Assembly (NCBI GenBank): GCA_902461565.1 | Contig: CABPYL010000058.1 | Coordinates: 1-10,397 of the forward strand | Direction: 5' to 3' | Length of the DNA: 10,397 bases | Origin: an uncultured Porphyromonadaceae bacterium | Lineage (GTDB): Bacteria; Bacteroidota; Bacteroidia; Bacteroidales; Muribaculaceae | Notes under the pieces: model-generated | Databases searched by the model: none | Told to the model about the DNA's origin: nothing | Seen by the model: only the letters and a program-made list of their open reading frames with translations | Shown here: positions 1 through 7,167 of the stretch, piece after piece | Layout: every line of letters starts with the position of its first letter | Numbering within the stretch: the stretch's first letter is position 1 | Translations under genes and position numbers: made by a program

Positions 1-62
1 GGCGCCGGCGCAGGTTCCGGCTTAGGTGCGGGCACTGGCTCAGGCTCGGGCGCCGGCGCAGG
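1..62. repeat. 14-bp direct repeat in proline-rich coding sequence
   Basis: The 14-mer ggcgccggcgcagg occurs at 1-14 and again at 49-62, with a related GC-rich sequence between. It encodes part of the Pro-Ala-Pro-Glu linker of the partial minus-strand gene. Repeats of this kind can expand or contract and change linker length. Confidence 0.6.
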
Positions 63-413
63 AGTGGGTTCTGGAACCGGTTGCGGCATCGCCTTCTCCT
101 CGGGTCTAGGCTTATTTTTTGGTTTGGGCTTGGGAGTTCTTTCCGGAGTTGCCACAGGTGCGACATTCGGCTTAGGCTGACTGTAACGCTCCTTTGGCAT
201 CAGCGCCTCATACTCATGCCACTCGCCCTGCAGAAAATCGGCGTAGTGATCGAGAATACGGGAACGGAAGCTGTCGAAGTCGCTGTGTATACCCTTGCGG
301 AATTCCTCGAAGCCCTTTCTATAGTCCTGCGCGGCGCTTTTTGTGTCCTGCGCGTGCGAACACACAGGAACGAACAAAGCAGCCGCCAGTACAAGAGGGA
401 TAATTCTTTTCAT
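1..413 (-). CDS. Exported protein with Pro/Glu-rich linker, N-terminal part only (paralogue of the transglutaminase-like protein at 1181-2785)
   Basis: The gene starts at the ATG at 411-413 and stays open to the left window edge (137 codons seen), so the 3' part is missing. Residues 1-22 are a Sec signal peptide ending H-A-Q. Residues about 30-72 form a charged, probably helical segment (FEEFRK, SRILDHYADFL, GEWHEYE). By my count it is about 74% identical over the first 82 residues (61 of 82) to the start of the protein at 1181-2785, so a transglutaminase-like C-terminal domain probably follows outside the window; that part is inference. Unlike the paralogue, from residue about 82 it runs into a Pro/Glu/Ala/Lys-rich, TonB-like repetitive linker that is still continuing at the edge. 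It follows the small gene at 483-1106 after 69 bp, repeating the order of the neighbouring pair. The start is supported by the signal peptide and by exact alignment with the paralogue's start. Confidence 0.85.
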   Translation of the reverse strand, partial: MKRIIPLVLAAALFVPVCSHAQDTKSAAQDYRKGFEEFRKGIHSDFDSFRSRILDHYADFLQGEWHEYEALMPKERYSQPKPNVAPVATPERTPKPKPKNKPRPEEKAMPQPVPEPTPAPAPEPEPVPAPKPEPAPA

Positions 414-482
414 TGGCAGGAGATTGAATAATACAAAAGGAAAGAGGAGAATGATAAAGAGAAAATAACTTAAGGATTATGT

Positions 483-1106
483 TTATTCAAAACCTGCCTG
501 AACGAATTCCGACATTTTCTCTGCCAGACTCTGGGCGAGAGCGCTTTCTTTGGCTGCGTTCTCGAGTGCGCGAACGCGTGCCTTCGAGGCAGCAGATTCG
601 GACACAATCATAAATGTGCGGATTTCATACGTTCCGTCGCCATTGCTGCGGATAATGGTATAGGAAGGCTGTACTTCGTTGCGGATTTCCTTCTCCACAA
701 GGCGCTCGTAGGCTGCATAGAAGTTCTCAAGCTCAGCGTCGGCGTTTATGCCGCTGGCACTCAGGTCGGAAACCACTCGGCCTTTGAGTGTACTGCCTGC
801 GCTCTGCGCATATTCGATAAAGGCATTGTTCATAGCCATCTGCTTACCGGTGTTCTTCGATTTGGTGCGGGAAGAAACACCCGGAACTTCCTTAGCGTCC
901 CCATTATTCAACTTGTCGTAGTGTTCAGCAAGAGCCACCTCGAGAGTATGAGAGCCAAGGATTTCCCATTTGCCTTTCTTATACTCTTTAAGTTTCTCTT
1001 TCAGCTCCTTTTTATGGGCTTTTTCAAGCTGTTTATTGGCTGCATCAGCGTAGGTTGGACACAGGAGAATGGCAAGTGCCATGATTGCTGCAAAAATTCT
1101 TTTCAT
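483..1106 (-). CDS. Small exported LPP20-like protein, copy 2 of a tandem pair
   Basis: This gene encodes 207 aa. Residues 1-22 are a signal peptide (hydrophobic core AAIMALAILL, cleavage near ADA-A). A Lys-rich helix follows at about 24-45 (KELKEKLKEYKKGKW). Residues about 83-115 (K-x-x-G-K-Q-M-A-M-N-N-A...Y-A-Q-S-A-G) and the C-terminal helix at about 172-202 (ARVRALENAAKE...LAEKM) have the A-x-x-x-A-x-x-x-LA pattern of LPP20/FlgT-N-type exported proteins, with a strand-rich segment between (PSYTIIRSN, TYEIRTFMI). No catalytic motif is visible. It is about 84% identical to the product of 2846-3475. It sits 74 bp downstream of the transglutaminase-like gene and 69 bp upstream of the partial gene at 1-413. 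The Cys in the signal peptide (AILLC) is not a good lipobox because position -1 is Leu, so I expect a soluble periplasmic protein. The family call is by pattern only and its role is unknown. Confidence 0.85.
   Translation of the reverse strand: MKRIFAAIMALAILLCPTYADAANKQLEKAHKKELKEKLKEYKKGKWEILGSHTLEVALAEHYDKLNNGDAKEVPGVSSRTKSKNTGKQMAMNNAFIEYAQSAGSTLKGRVVSDLSASGINADAELENFYAAYERLVEKEIRNEVQPSYTIIRSNGDGTYEIRTFMIVSESAASKARVRALENAAKESALAQSLAEKMSEFVQAGFE
679..770. repeat. 92-bp near-identical tract, copy 2 (partner at 3042-3133)
   Basis: This tract matches 3042-3133 at 90 of 92 positions; the differences are at 711 and 762 and both are silent. It lies inside the small exported-protein genes. The surrounding paralogous sequence is clearly more diverged. 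Confidence 0.8.
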
Positions 1107-1180
1107 AACTGTTTAGTTTTAGTGATTAATATTGGATTCATCAGTATTCAATTAATTATAGTAAGAGAGAGAGACATGTA

Positions 1181-2785
1181 TCAGTAGGTATAATCCACAT
1201 TTGGCAATTCGTCTTTATAATCAGGTATCACCATACCTGTATGGGCGCCGATGTAGGTGGGATCGGAGATATAGAACTTCTCTCCGTTGATTGAGTAGGC
1301 GGTGCCTCTTCCGGGCTGGTCGAGTTTCACCGTCGCGGCCTCATGACCCGGATAATGTATGAGCTGTGATTTTCTTCCGAGTGCATTCCAGAGGAAGTAG
1401 GTATAGAAGATGGCGCGGTCCTCACAGTCGTTCAACGGATAATACAGGTTTTCCTCAAGGAAATACGGTTTTTCGAAACCGTGGAATTGCTGATCTGTGG
1501 CGTAGCCGAACACATGCTGCGTGAACGACAACAGTTCTTCCACATCGGCACCGTCGGATAGACCGCCGAGCTGTTCCTGTATCTGGCGTACAAGATCGCT
1601 GCGCAACTTGGGCTGTACGTTGGAGCGTGCGTATCCGTCCATCTGCATCTGCGGATAGCGGTATAGGATTGGCATCAGATTCTCGTTCAGTTCGCCGGTG
1701 AGGTGCAGCTTGCCGTAGCTGAGATCGAAAGGCCTGGCCTTGACGGGTATCTTCAGCTCGTTGAGGACGAGGTCGAACGACTTACCATTACTTGCCGAGG
1801 CCGGCAACGAACACGTATATAAGTAGTTACCGGTTATCGCGGAGTTGGGCAAGCCGTCGGGGAGAAACGCATAATACTTCTTACCGTCGAAATCAATCGA
1901 CATCAGGCCATAAATCACCTGTTCCGTAGGAAGAAGCAGGAGAGGAATTCCTACCGGCGATGCGAGGGCCAAACGCGCATCATAGCCCATATTTGTAAGG
2001 AGATAGTGCATCAACGACACGCGTGAGGTATTGTCGGCATCGGGAACCTTCGCGTTCACATAATCGTGAACAAGGCGGTAGGTGAGATAGTCGTTCAGCC
2101 CGATATCGTCGGCAATTTTCTGAAGCGACGGGATAACGAATTTCGCCACATTCTGCCTGCTCAGCGCAGTCCACTGATTGGCGAAGTCTTCGGTTGTCCG
2201 CAACGTATCCTTTATATTGTAGCTTACCTTAGGCACTCTCATACACATAGTGTAGAATGAGAAACGATCGGCACTTTTCTTTTTTTTACGGGACGGACTC
2301 CCGGGCTTCAGTGCGACCTCAGGAACCAAATCGACGTGGCCTTTTGCCCCTGACAGACGGACGACTTTATACGCGGGTATGGAATCGGCTTTTCTTCTTT
2401 CTATATAAACGTTGCTGAGTCGGGAATAAGCTACAGTTTCAGTATGGTTCTCCTCCGACGGGCATGCGAACAACTGTTTCGGTGCCTTGGCCGAAGCGGA
2501 ATCAGTCTCAACCAAAGGGTATACCGACGGAGCAGCCTCTGGCTTCGGCTGACTGTAATGTTCCTGCGGCATCAGGGGTTCATATTCATGCCACTCGCCG
2601 CGCAGAAAGTCGGCATAGTGTTCAAGGATTCGGGAACGGAAATTGTCGAAATCGCGATGAATGCTCTTGCGGAATTCCTCGAAGCTCTGTCTATAGTTCT
2701 GCCCGGCAGCGTTCGGGTTCTGTGCGTTTGCGCACACAGGAACGAACATTGCTGCCGCCAGGACTAAAGGAATAAACTTTTTCAT
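1181..2785 (-). CDS. Exported transglutaminase-like cysteine protein with a second, degenerate transglutaminase-like domain
   Basis: This gene encodes 534 aa. Residues 1-22 are a signal peptide ending A-N-A-Q. Residues about 30-70 form the charged helical segment shared with the partial gene at 1-413, followed by a low-complexity stretch including R-K-K-K-K at about 166-170. The C-terminal domain (about 410-520) carries a transglutaminase-type triad: C454 in N-D-C-E-D-R-A, H481 in Y-P-G-H-E-A-A, and D508 in I-S-D-P-T-Y. The D-C-E-D-[RK]-A motif is typical of bacterial transglutaminase-like (PF01841) peptidases or amidases. Residues about 230-312 (LVHDYV...YLLTNMGYDARLALA...DGKKYYAFLPDG) follow the same order of elements but lack Cys, His and Asp, suggesting a dead second copy. 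The product probably acts on peptides or proteins in the periplasm; whether it hydrolyses or cross-links cannot be told. It lies 60 bp downstream of 2846-3475, its likely functional partner. Confidence 0.88.
   Translation of the reverse strand: MKKFIPLVLAAAMFVPVCANAQNPNAAGQNYRQSFEEFRKSIHRDFDNFRSRILEHYADFLRGEWHEYEPLMPQEHYSQPKPEAAPSVYPLVETDSASAKAPKQLFACPSEENHTETVAYSRLSNVYIERRKADSIPAYKVVRLSGAKGHVDLVPEVALKPGSPSRKKKKSADRFSFYTMCMRVPKVSYNIKDTLRTTEDFANQWTALSRQNVAKFVIPSLQKIADDIGLNDYLTYRLVHDYVNAKVPDADNTSRVSLMHYLLTNMGYDARLALASPVGIPLLLLPTEQVIYGLMSIDFDGKKYYAFLPDGLPNSAITGNYLYTCSLPASASNGKSFDLVLNELKIPVKARPFDLSYGKLHLTGELNENLMPILYRYPQMQMDGYARSNVQPKLRSDLVRQIQEQLGGLSDGADVEELLSFTQHVFGYATDQQFHGFEKPYFLEENLYYPLNDCEDRAIFYTYFLWNALGRKSQLIHYPGHEAATVKLDQPGRGTAYSINGEKFYISDPTYIGAHTGMVIPDYKDELPNVDYTY
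2279..2287 (-). other. A8-G run containing an in-frame A-AAA-AAG heptamer
   Basis: On the coding strand, eight A's are followed by G within codons AAA AAA AAG of the transglutaminase-like gene (Lys run at about residues 167-170). The heptamer A AAA AAG at 2285-2279 is in the same phase as the known dnaX-type slippery site. A -1 shift would reach a stop after roughly 16 further codons. No stimulatory structure was identified, so this may be only a Lys-rich linker. Confidence 0.3.
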
Positions 2786-2845
2786 TCGTCAAGGTTGAAA
2801 AATATATGAAAGAGGCGCGAGGAGAAAGTGCGCTACCGTTATGTT

Positions 2846-3475
2846 TTAGTCAACACCGCCCTGAACAAATTCGGACATCTTGTCTGCCAGTTTCTGCGCT
2901 AAGGCGCTTTCTTTGGCTGCGTTTTCAAGAGCACGCATACGTGCTTTGGTAGCTGCCGATTCGGAGTATATGAAAAATGTTCGTACTTCATACGTACTGT
3001 CCGGATTGGAGCGAATAATGGTGTAGGAAGGCCGTAATTCATTGCGGATTTCCTTCTCCACAAGGCGCTCGTACGCTGCATAGAAGTTCTCAAGCTCAGC
3101 GTCGGCGTTTATGCCGCTGGCACTGAGGTCGGATACAGCACGTCCTTTGAGAGTGCCGCCAGCGCTCTGCGCATACGTTATAACGGCGTTGTTAATAGCC
3201 ATCTGCTTACCGGTATTCTTCGATTTGGTACGTGTGGAAATGCCGGGATATTCCTGAGCATCATCAAGAGAGTTCAGTTTGTCGTAATGCTCGGCAAGTG
3301 CAACTTCAAGGGTATGGGATCCAAGAATTTCCCATTTGCCTTTCTTGTATTCCTTGATCTTTTCTTTCAGTTCTTTGTTACGGGCTTTTTCAAGCTGTTT
3401 GCTGGCTGCGTCGGCATATACCGGGCAGAGAAGGATGGCCAAAGCCATAAGTGCTGCAAAAATTTTTTTCATCAT
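2846..3475 (-). CDS. Small exported LPP20-like protein, copy 1 of a tandem pair
   Basis: This gene encodes 209 aa and is the close paralogue of 483-1106. The order is signal peptide (to about residue 24, ending A-D-A-A), Lys/Glu-rich helix, conserved SHTLEVALAEHYDKL segment, Ala-rich LPP20-like helix (GKQMAINNAVITYAQ), strand-rich centre (PSYTIIRSN, TYEVRTFFI) and C-terminal Ala-rich helix. The frame opens with two Met codons (M-M-K-K). The second, at 3470-3472, aligns with the paralogue's start and may be the true one. It lies 50 bp downstream of the DUF4384-like gene and 60 bp upstream of the transglutaminase-like gene. No enzyme motif is visible. Because each copy is directly followed by a transglutaminase-type gene, I infer that the two products work together, for example as binding partner or chaperone, but the sequence does not prove it. 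Confidence 0.87.
   Translation of the reverse strand: MMKKIFAALMALAILLCPVYADAASKQLEKARNKELKEKIKEYKKGKWEILGSHTLEVALAEHYDKLNSLDDAQEYPGISTRTKSKNTGKQMAINNAVITYAQSAGGTLKGRAVSDLSASGINADAELENFYAAYERLVEKEIRNELRPSYTIIRSNPDSTYEVRTFFIYSESAATKARMRALENAAKESALAQKLADKMSEFVQGGVD
3042..3133. repeat. 92-bp near-identical tract, copy 1 (partner at 679-770)
   Basis: Counterpart of 679-770 in the first copy of the small exported-protein gene. The two silent differences are at 3074 and 3125. Confidence 0.8.
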
Positions 3476-3525
3476 TGCTTGTTTTGTGAGTTTATAATGG
3501 ATTTATTTTAATATTTCTGTGATTA

Positions 3526-4449
3526 TTACCGGGCAGCAGGTATCCCGCTGGGTTCAATCTGTATATTCATTCGTTTGTAACCCATGCGGGGATCTTGACG
3601 CCGTATTTTAGCTACCCATTTGACAAAATCTTCTTTTCCCATGCAGTTGAGTTCGCCATTAAATACCATTGTAGGCATCGAAAACACATCGGGAGAGAAC
3701 AGAACATAGAGGCGGTTGTATTCGGCCTGGTCAGGTGATGCAAGAGTCAGCCAAAGACCTGGACTGTCACCGAATATCCCCTTTTCGGGGTGTTCTTGGT
3801 CGAAAAGAATATATTCACGGTTCTTCTGCATCTTCATCTGGTTGTCGGGCGAAGAAGCATACGGTGCGAGTTGCACTACATTTCTGCTTTCGTCCTCCAG
3901 AAATACAGCAAGATAACCATCTTTGCTACCGTTGAAATACATATACATGGTATCTCCATTTCGGAAATGGTTGTCGGCAGCCTGCTTTTCCGGTGAGTTT
4001 CGAAGTACCAATGCCTCGAAATCAGTAGCCTGATTTGTAATCTCGCTGGCATTGCCTTTAACGGTGCATTCAATTACATAGTTGCCGTCGCTATCCAAAG
4101 CGTACTTGTAGATGGGATCCATGACATCGCCTATCCATTCGCCGCGTACTTCCGAGGTGGACAGTGCGAGGAAATCGTTGGATTCCACATCGCCGCGCAC
4201 ACGGTCGCTTTGCAGAATGTCCTGTGTTACAACTGTGCCGAACTTCTTGGCAAGAGCATCTATACGTGCCTGTTCGGCGGCAAGGCGCTGGCACTCCTTT
4301 CGGCTGTGATTGCCGTCATCGTAGTATGTTATTTTTCCGGTCAAGGTAACCATGTCTTTCGCCATAGCAGGCGTTACCGAGGCAAAAGCAAGTGCTGCCA
4401 CTACCGCGGCAAAAGGTGTGCGGGGAGAGAGAAATCTTGAGATATTCAT
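3526..4449 (-). CDS. Exported LPP20/FlgT-like plus DUF4384-like protein
   Basis: This gene encodes 307 aa. Residues 1-30 form a signal peptide (hydrophobic AAVVAALAFASV, cleavage near AMA-K). Residues about 34-135 look like an LPP20/FlgT-N-type domain: an Ala-rich helix (R-L-A-A-E-Q-A-R-I-D-A-L-A-K-K-F-G) followed by strands containing EVRGEWIGD and YVIECTVKG. Residues about 160-255 match the pattern of DUF4384: F-R-N-G-D-x-M-Y-M-Y-F, G-Y-L-A-V-F-L-E-D, V-V-Q-L-A-P-Y, then a Y-I-L-F...L-W-L-T-L-A-S strand series. DUF4384 is commonly found with caspase-like proteases in bacteria, which fits the caspase gene 48 bp upstream. The ending (residues about 270-307) is basic with no recognised motif. 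It is likely a periplasmic interaction or ligand-binding module of unknown ligand. The domain calls come from pattern recognition, not a profile search. Confidence 0.83.
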   Translation of the reverse strand: MNISRFLSPRTPFAAVVAALAFASVTPAMAKDMVTLTGKITYYDDGNHSRKECQRLAAEQARIDALAKKFGTVVTQDILQSDRVRGDVESNDFLALSTSEVRGEWIGDVMDPIYKYALDSDGNYVIECTVKGNASEITNQATDFEALVLRNSPEKQAADNHFRNGDTMYMYFNGSKDGYLAVFLEDESRNVVQLAPYASSPDNQMKMQKNREYILFDQEHPEKGIFGDSPGLWLTLASPDQAEYNRLYVLFSPDVFSMPTMVFNGELNCMGKEDFVKWVAKIRRQDPRMGYKRMNIQIEPSGIPAAR

Positions 4450-4497
4450 TATAAAAAGGTTTATATTTTCGTTATAAATGGTCTACTTGCGCCTCCA

Positions 4498-7146
4498 TCA
4501 CGGACGCAGTTTCTTTTTGGTCCATTCGGTGGTGAGAGTGCCCGATACATTCGCGCGGGGCGACTGTGCCTTTCCGTTTATGGAAATGGAATTACGTTTC
4601 ACATTATCGGTTACATACTCGCTGAGTTCCCGCAGGGTAACATTACCTTTAGTCTCCTGAATCTTCTTGAGGAGGTAGTATGTGAACAGACCGTGATGTT
4701 TTTCGCGGTACGGCATTGCCGTCTCGCTGTCGGATGCCGCCGAAAGGATGAACATATTTCCTTCGGGAGCGGCCGCCCGGGGTTTGAGCGCAACGCCGCG
4801 GGCATGCACAAGCATATCGCCGTCGCGGGAAGCGCCGCTGAAGCAGGCATCAAGGAACACCATCACATTTGCGGCACCTGTCGAGGCAAGGTCGCTGTAG
4901 AATTTCTTAAGCGAATAGGCCGAAGCCACAGACTGTCCGTTGCCGTCGGAGGGCAACAGATAGGCATCCTTGGAGCCTTCGTCCGGGAAACCGTGGCCGG
5001 CGTAGTACACAATCAGATCCACATTGCCGCCGAGGGCGCCGACAAGATTCTTTGTCCTGCCGACGGCGTCGATCATATCGCCGAGGGTTACGTCGGAATA
5101 GTACATCACCTGTTTCTCGGGAATGCCGAGGGTCTTGCGGCAGTACTGTGCAAAGGTCTCGCCGTCCTGCTGTGCCGATTCCACGCGCGACACCTTTGAA
5201 TAGTTTTCGTTGGCGATAACGAGTGCCAGGGTTTTCTCGGCACGCCGCGATGTCTCGGGAATATTGATATCCACGTCGCTCTGCGCGCGGATAACGGTGC
5301 CCTGATGCTCACGGGCAGCCGACAATCCGGCCGAACCGCTGCTCTGGTTCTGATTCAGGAATGCGGCAAGGTCGACAGAAACGGGTGTATAGTCGTAGTT
5401 GAGAGCGTTCTCCGAGTTATATGAGTACGATTTACCGGAAGTGGTAACAAGGGTGATGGAGGCGATGGCCACATGGTTGTCCTTGATATAATATTTAGGG
5501 TCGCGCACGCGGGTGGTTTCCCACTGCGATTTGAAGATTTCGGCCTCGCGGTTCTTCAGAGGCACCTTAATAACAAAATCGCCCATCGTGGATTCTATCT
5601 TGTAGCACTCGTTTTCGGCATCGTAGGGCATAAGTTTCATATCGGCGATGCGGAAATGGCGCGCGTACTTATCGATATACATTTTCTCAGCCTCCCTGGA
5701 CAGAGCCTTGTGCTGCGCTACAATAGATTCCTGGTTCACGCGCTTGCGGAAATCCTCCATTTTTTCGAATTCCTGAATCTGCGACCAGGTTTTAAGCCTG
5801 TTGGCGACAAACTGAGCCGAGAAAGTCTGGAAATCAGGAATCTCGGTAGCGCTTGTCTGGGCGGAATTACCGGAAACGCCGTCGACGGTGATAGCCTCAG
5901 GCATATCGTTGATACGTATTGTAGCCAGGCCTAACGCAGCCAGACGGGTGTTTATCTCGTCGAGGTTCTCCTTGCGTCCGAGGCAACCGTAGGTTTTGCC
6001 CAGGGCCATGAGATACTTGGCGTTTGTGGGATCGTTCTCCACAATACGGCTCAGACGTTCGGCCGCCGACGAGAAATAGGCATTTGCCTGACGAAGGTAT
6101 TTCTTGTTCTGCTTCTCGTCGGAGGTCATGATGGCGTTGTTGTAGTAGTTTGCTCCGAGGTTATAGTAGCACAGCGCCACATGCTGGTTCACACTCAGGC
6201 TGTTAGGCTTGAGTTCGTACAGACGCTCGAAGAAACCGAGCGCGTCGGCATACTGGCCCTCGTTTTCGAGCAGACGGCCCTGCACATTCAGCAGTTGCTC
6301 GTCGTTAGGATGCAGGAGCAGAGCCTTGTCGAGGACGGGCTGCAGGCGGTCGGTCTCGCCGCAGTCCAGACAGCACTGGAGCGCCATAAGCATTATATTA
6401 TAGTTTGCCGGGAATTCCTCGACGGCCAACAGGAGGTCGTTGGTACAACGCGCGGCCTGCCTCGTTTTTATCGCGGCCTGTCCGTAGAAGGCGTACACGC
6501 TCTCCCGGCGCTCTTTGGCGCCGGTACGCAGGTATGCCTCGAGGTAATCCACAGCCTTCTCGAACTCACCGGAATTATAGGCTCCCGAAGCCGCTACATA
6601 TAATAATGAAGGGTATACGCTGTCGTCGGCCTTACCGTAGCTCATGCCTTCCATAATGGGGCATAGGCGCAGGTCGGCGTATGCGGTGGCAAAACGCGCC
6701 ATCTCGGCATTGTCCTGGTTGCGGGAATAGTACACGGCTCCGCGCATAAGACTCGGAGCTATATCGGCGAACACACCGCGGAAACGGGTGATATCGGCGT
6801 CGGACGGATGGTCGCCGTTTAGGGCGTCTACCGTTGCCTGATAGGTAGTTATCACATTGGGGTACAGTTCACCCTCGGTAATACCTTCGTACTGAATGTA
6901 CTTCAGGTGCCGGTACGCCGAATCGGCGGCTTCGTTGAGCACCACCTGCATATCCACGGGTTCCACAGCAAGTGAATCGATGGCGGTGGAATCGACGCCG
7001 GCACCGTCCAGAGTTATGGTGGCGGCGTCCATGCCGTCGGCGGGTACCGGTTCGTCGGCGGCCATCTGCGCGATTGCAGTGGCGCCGCCAAGGACAAGTA
7101 CCATAGCAAGGCTACTGTAAGATTTTCTGTTTTTTCTGTTGTTCAT
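4498..7146 (-). CDS. Exported TPR protein with C-terminal caspase (peptidase C14) domain
   Basis: This gene encodes 882 aa. Residues 1-27 are a signal peptide (SLAMVLVLGGATAIAQ), followed by an acidic/Ala linker. Helical repeats at about 180-405 look like TPRs (for example GEFEKAVDYLEAYL, GQYADALGFFERLYELKPN, LSRIVENDPTNAKYLMALG). Residues about 445-600 form a domain shared with the neighbour encoded at 7229-9310. The caspase domain spans about 635-870: A-L-V-I-A-N-E-N-Y at its start, catalytic H718 in Y-Y-A-G-H-G, catalytic C768 in D-A-C-F-S-G, then F-I-L-S-A-A-S and H-G-L-F-T-Y-Y-L-L. Asp two residues before the Cys is the metacaspase/orthocaspase arrangement linked to basic P1 residues, so cleavage after Arg/Lys is expected; this is inferred. 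The dyad is intact. A signal peptide makes it an envelope protease rather than a cytosolic death effector. It is centrally placed, with the propeller/OmpA-like gene upstream and the DUF4384-like gene downstream. Confidence 0.93.
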   Translation of the reverse strand: MNNRKNRKSYSSLAMVLVLGGATAIAQMAADEPVPADGMDAATITLDGAGVDSTAIDSLAVEPVDMQVVLNEAADSAYRHLKYIQYEGITEGELYPNVITTYQATVDALNGDHPSDADITRFRGVFADIAPSLMRGAVYYSRNQDNAEMARFATAYADLRLCPIMEGMSYGKADDSVYPSLLYVAASGAYNSGEFEKAVDYLEAYLRTGAKERRESVYAFYGQAAIKTRQAARCTNDLLLAVEEFPANYNIMLMALQCCLDCGETDRLQPVLDKALLLHPNDEQLLNVQGRLLENEGQYADALGFFERLYELKPNSLSVNQHVALCYYNLGANYYNNAIMTSDEKQNKKYLRQANAYFSSAAERLSRIVENDPTNAKYLMALGKTYGCLGRKENLDEINTRLAALGLATIRINDMPEAITVDGVSGNSAQTSATEIPDFQTFSAQFVANRLKTWSQIQEFEKMEDFRKRVNQESIVAQHKALSREAEKMYIDKYARHFRIADMKLMPYDAENECYKIESTMGDFVIKVPLKNREAEIFKSQWETTRVRDPKYYIKDNHVAIASITLVTTSGKSYSYNSENALNYDYTPVSVDLAAFLNQNQSSGSAGLSAAREHQGTVIRAQSDVDINIPETSRRAEKTLALVIANENYSKVSRVESAQQDGETFAQYCRKTLGIPEKQVMYYSDVTLGDMIDAVGRTKNLVGALGGNVDLIVYYAGHGFPDEGSKDAYLLPSDGNGQSVASAYSLKKFYSDLASTGAANVMVFLDACFSGASRDGDMLVHARGVALKPRAAAPEGNMFILSAASDSETAMPYREKHHGLFTYYLLKKIQETKGNVTLRELSEYVTDNVKRNSISINGKAQSPRANVSGTLTTEWTKKKLRP
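5347..5814 (-). other. Segment encoding a domain shared with the propeller/OmpA-like neighbour (caspase copy)
   Basis: Residues about 445-600 of the caspase protein. It begins near M-E-D-F-R-K-R-V (463-470) and ends near G-K-S-Y-S-Y (571-576). The same boundary motifs recur with nearly equal spacing in the protein encoded at 7229-9310 (101 versus 98 residues between them). I do not recognise a named family. Confidence 0.65.
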
Positions 7147-7167
7147 CGTCTGTTAATCCGGTTAGTT

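Larger units (their letters stand above)
1..3475 (-). repeat. Tandem duplication of a two-gene unit (small LPP20-like gene plus transglutaminase-like gene)
   Basis: Unit A is 1181-3475 and unit B is 1-1106 (truncated by the window). Corresponding start codons are offset by about 2.37 kb (3472 versus 1106, and 2785 versus 413). The small proteins are about 84% identical, and the N-termini of the larger proteins about 74% identical over 82 residues. Gene order, spacing and signal peptides match. After the N-terminal module the larger genes diverge, unit B carrying a long Pro/Glu-rich linker. Further copies may lie to the left. Confidence 0.85.

Noticed and set aside
1..62. GGCGCC palindromes as regulatory sites
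   Set aside because: They lie within Pro/Ala-rich coding sequence and are explained by codon choice.
483..3475. Lipoprotein signal in the two small exported proteins (Cys in A-I-L-L-C)
   Set aside because: The residue before Cys is Leu, not Gly/Ala/Ser, and a normal signal peptidase I site (A-D-A-A) follows, so lipidation is unlikely.
4460..4478. AT-only inverted repeat TTTATA / TATAAA with a 7-nt loop
   Set aside because: It is short and AT-only in an AT-rich gap, so chance occurrence is likely and stability is low.
4693..5199. Plus-strand open frame of 168 codons
   Set aside because: It is antisense to the caspase catalytic domain, which has an intact motif set on the minus strand.
6181..6603. 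Plus-strand open frame of 140 codons
   Set aside because: It is antisense to the TPR region of the caspase protein, with no independent support.
4498..7146. Anti-phage caspase effector (CBASS- or gasdermin-like)
   Set aside because: A signal peptide is present, and no nucleotide cyclase, gasdermin, sensor NTPase or effector-associated domain is encoded nearby.
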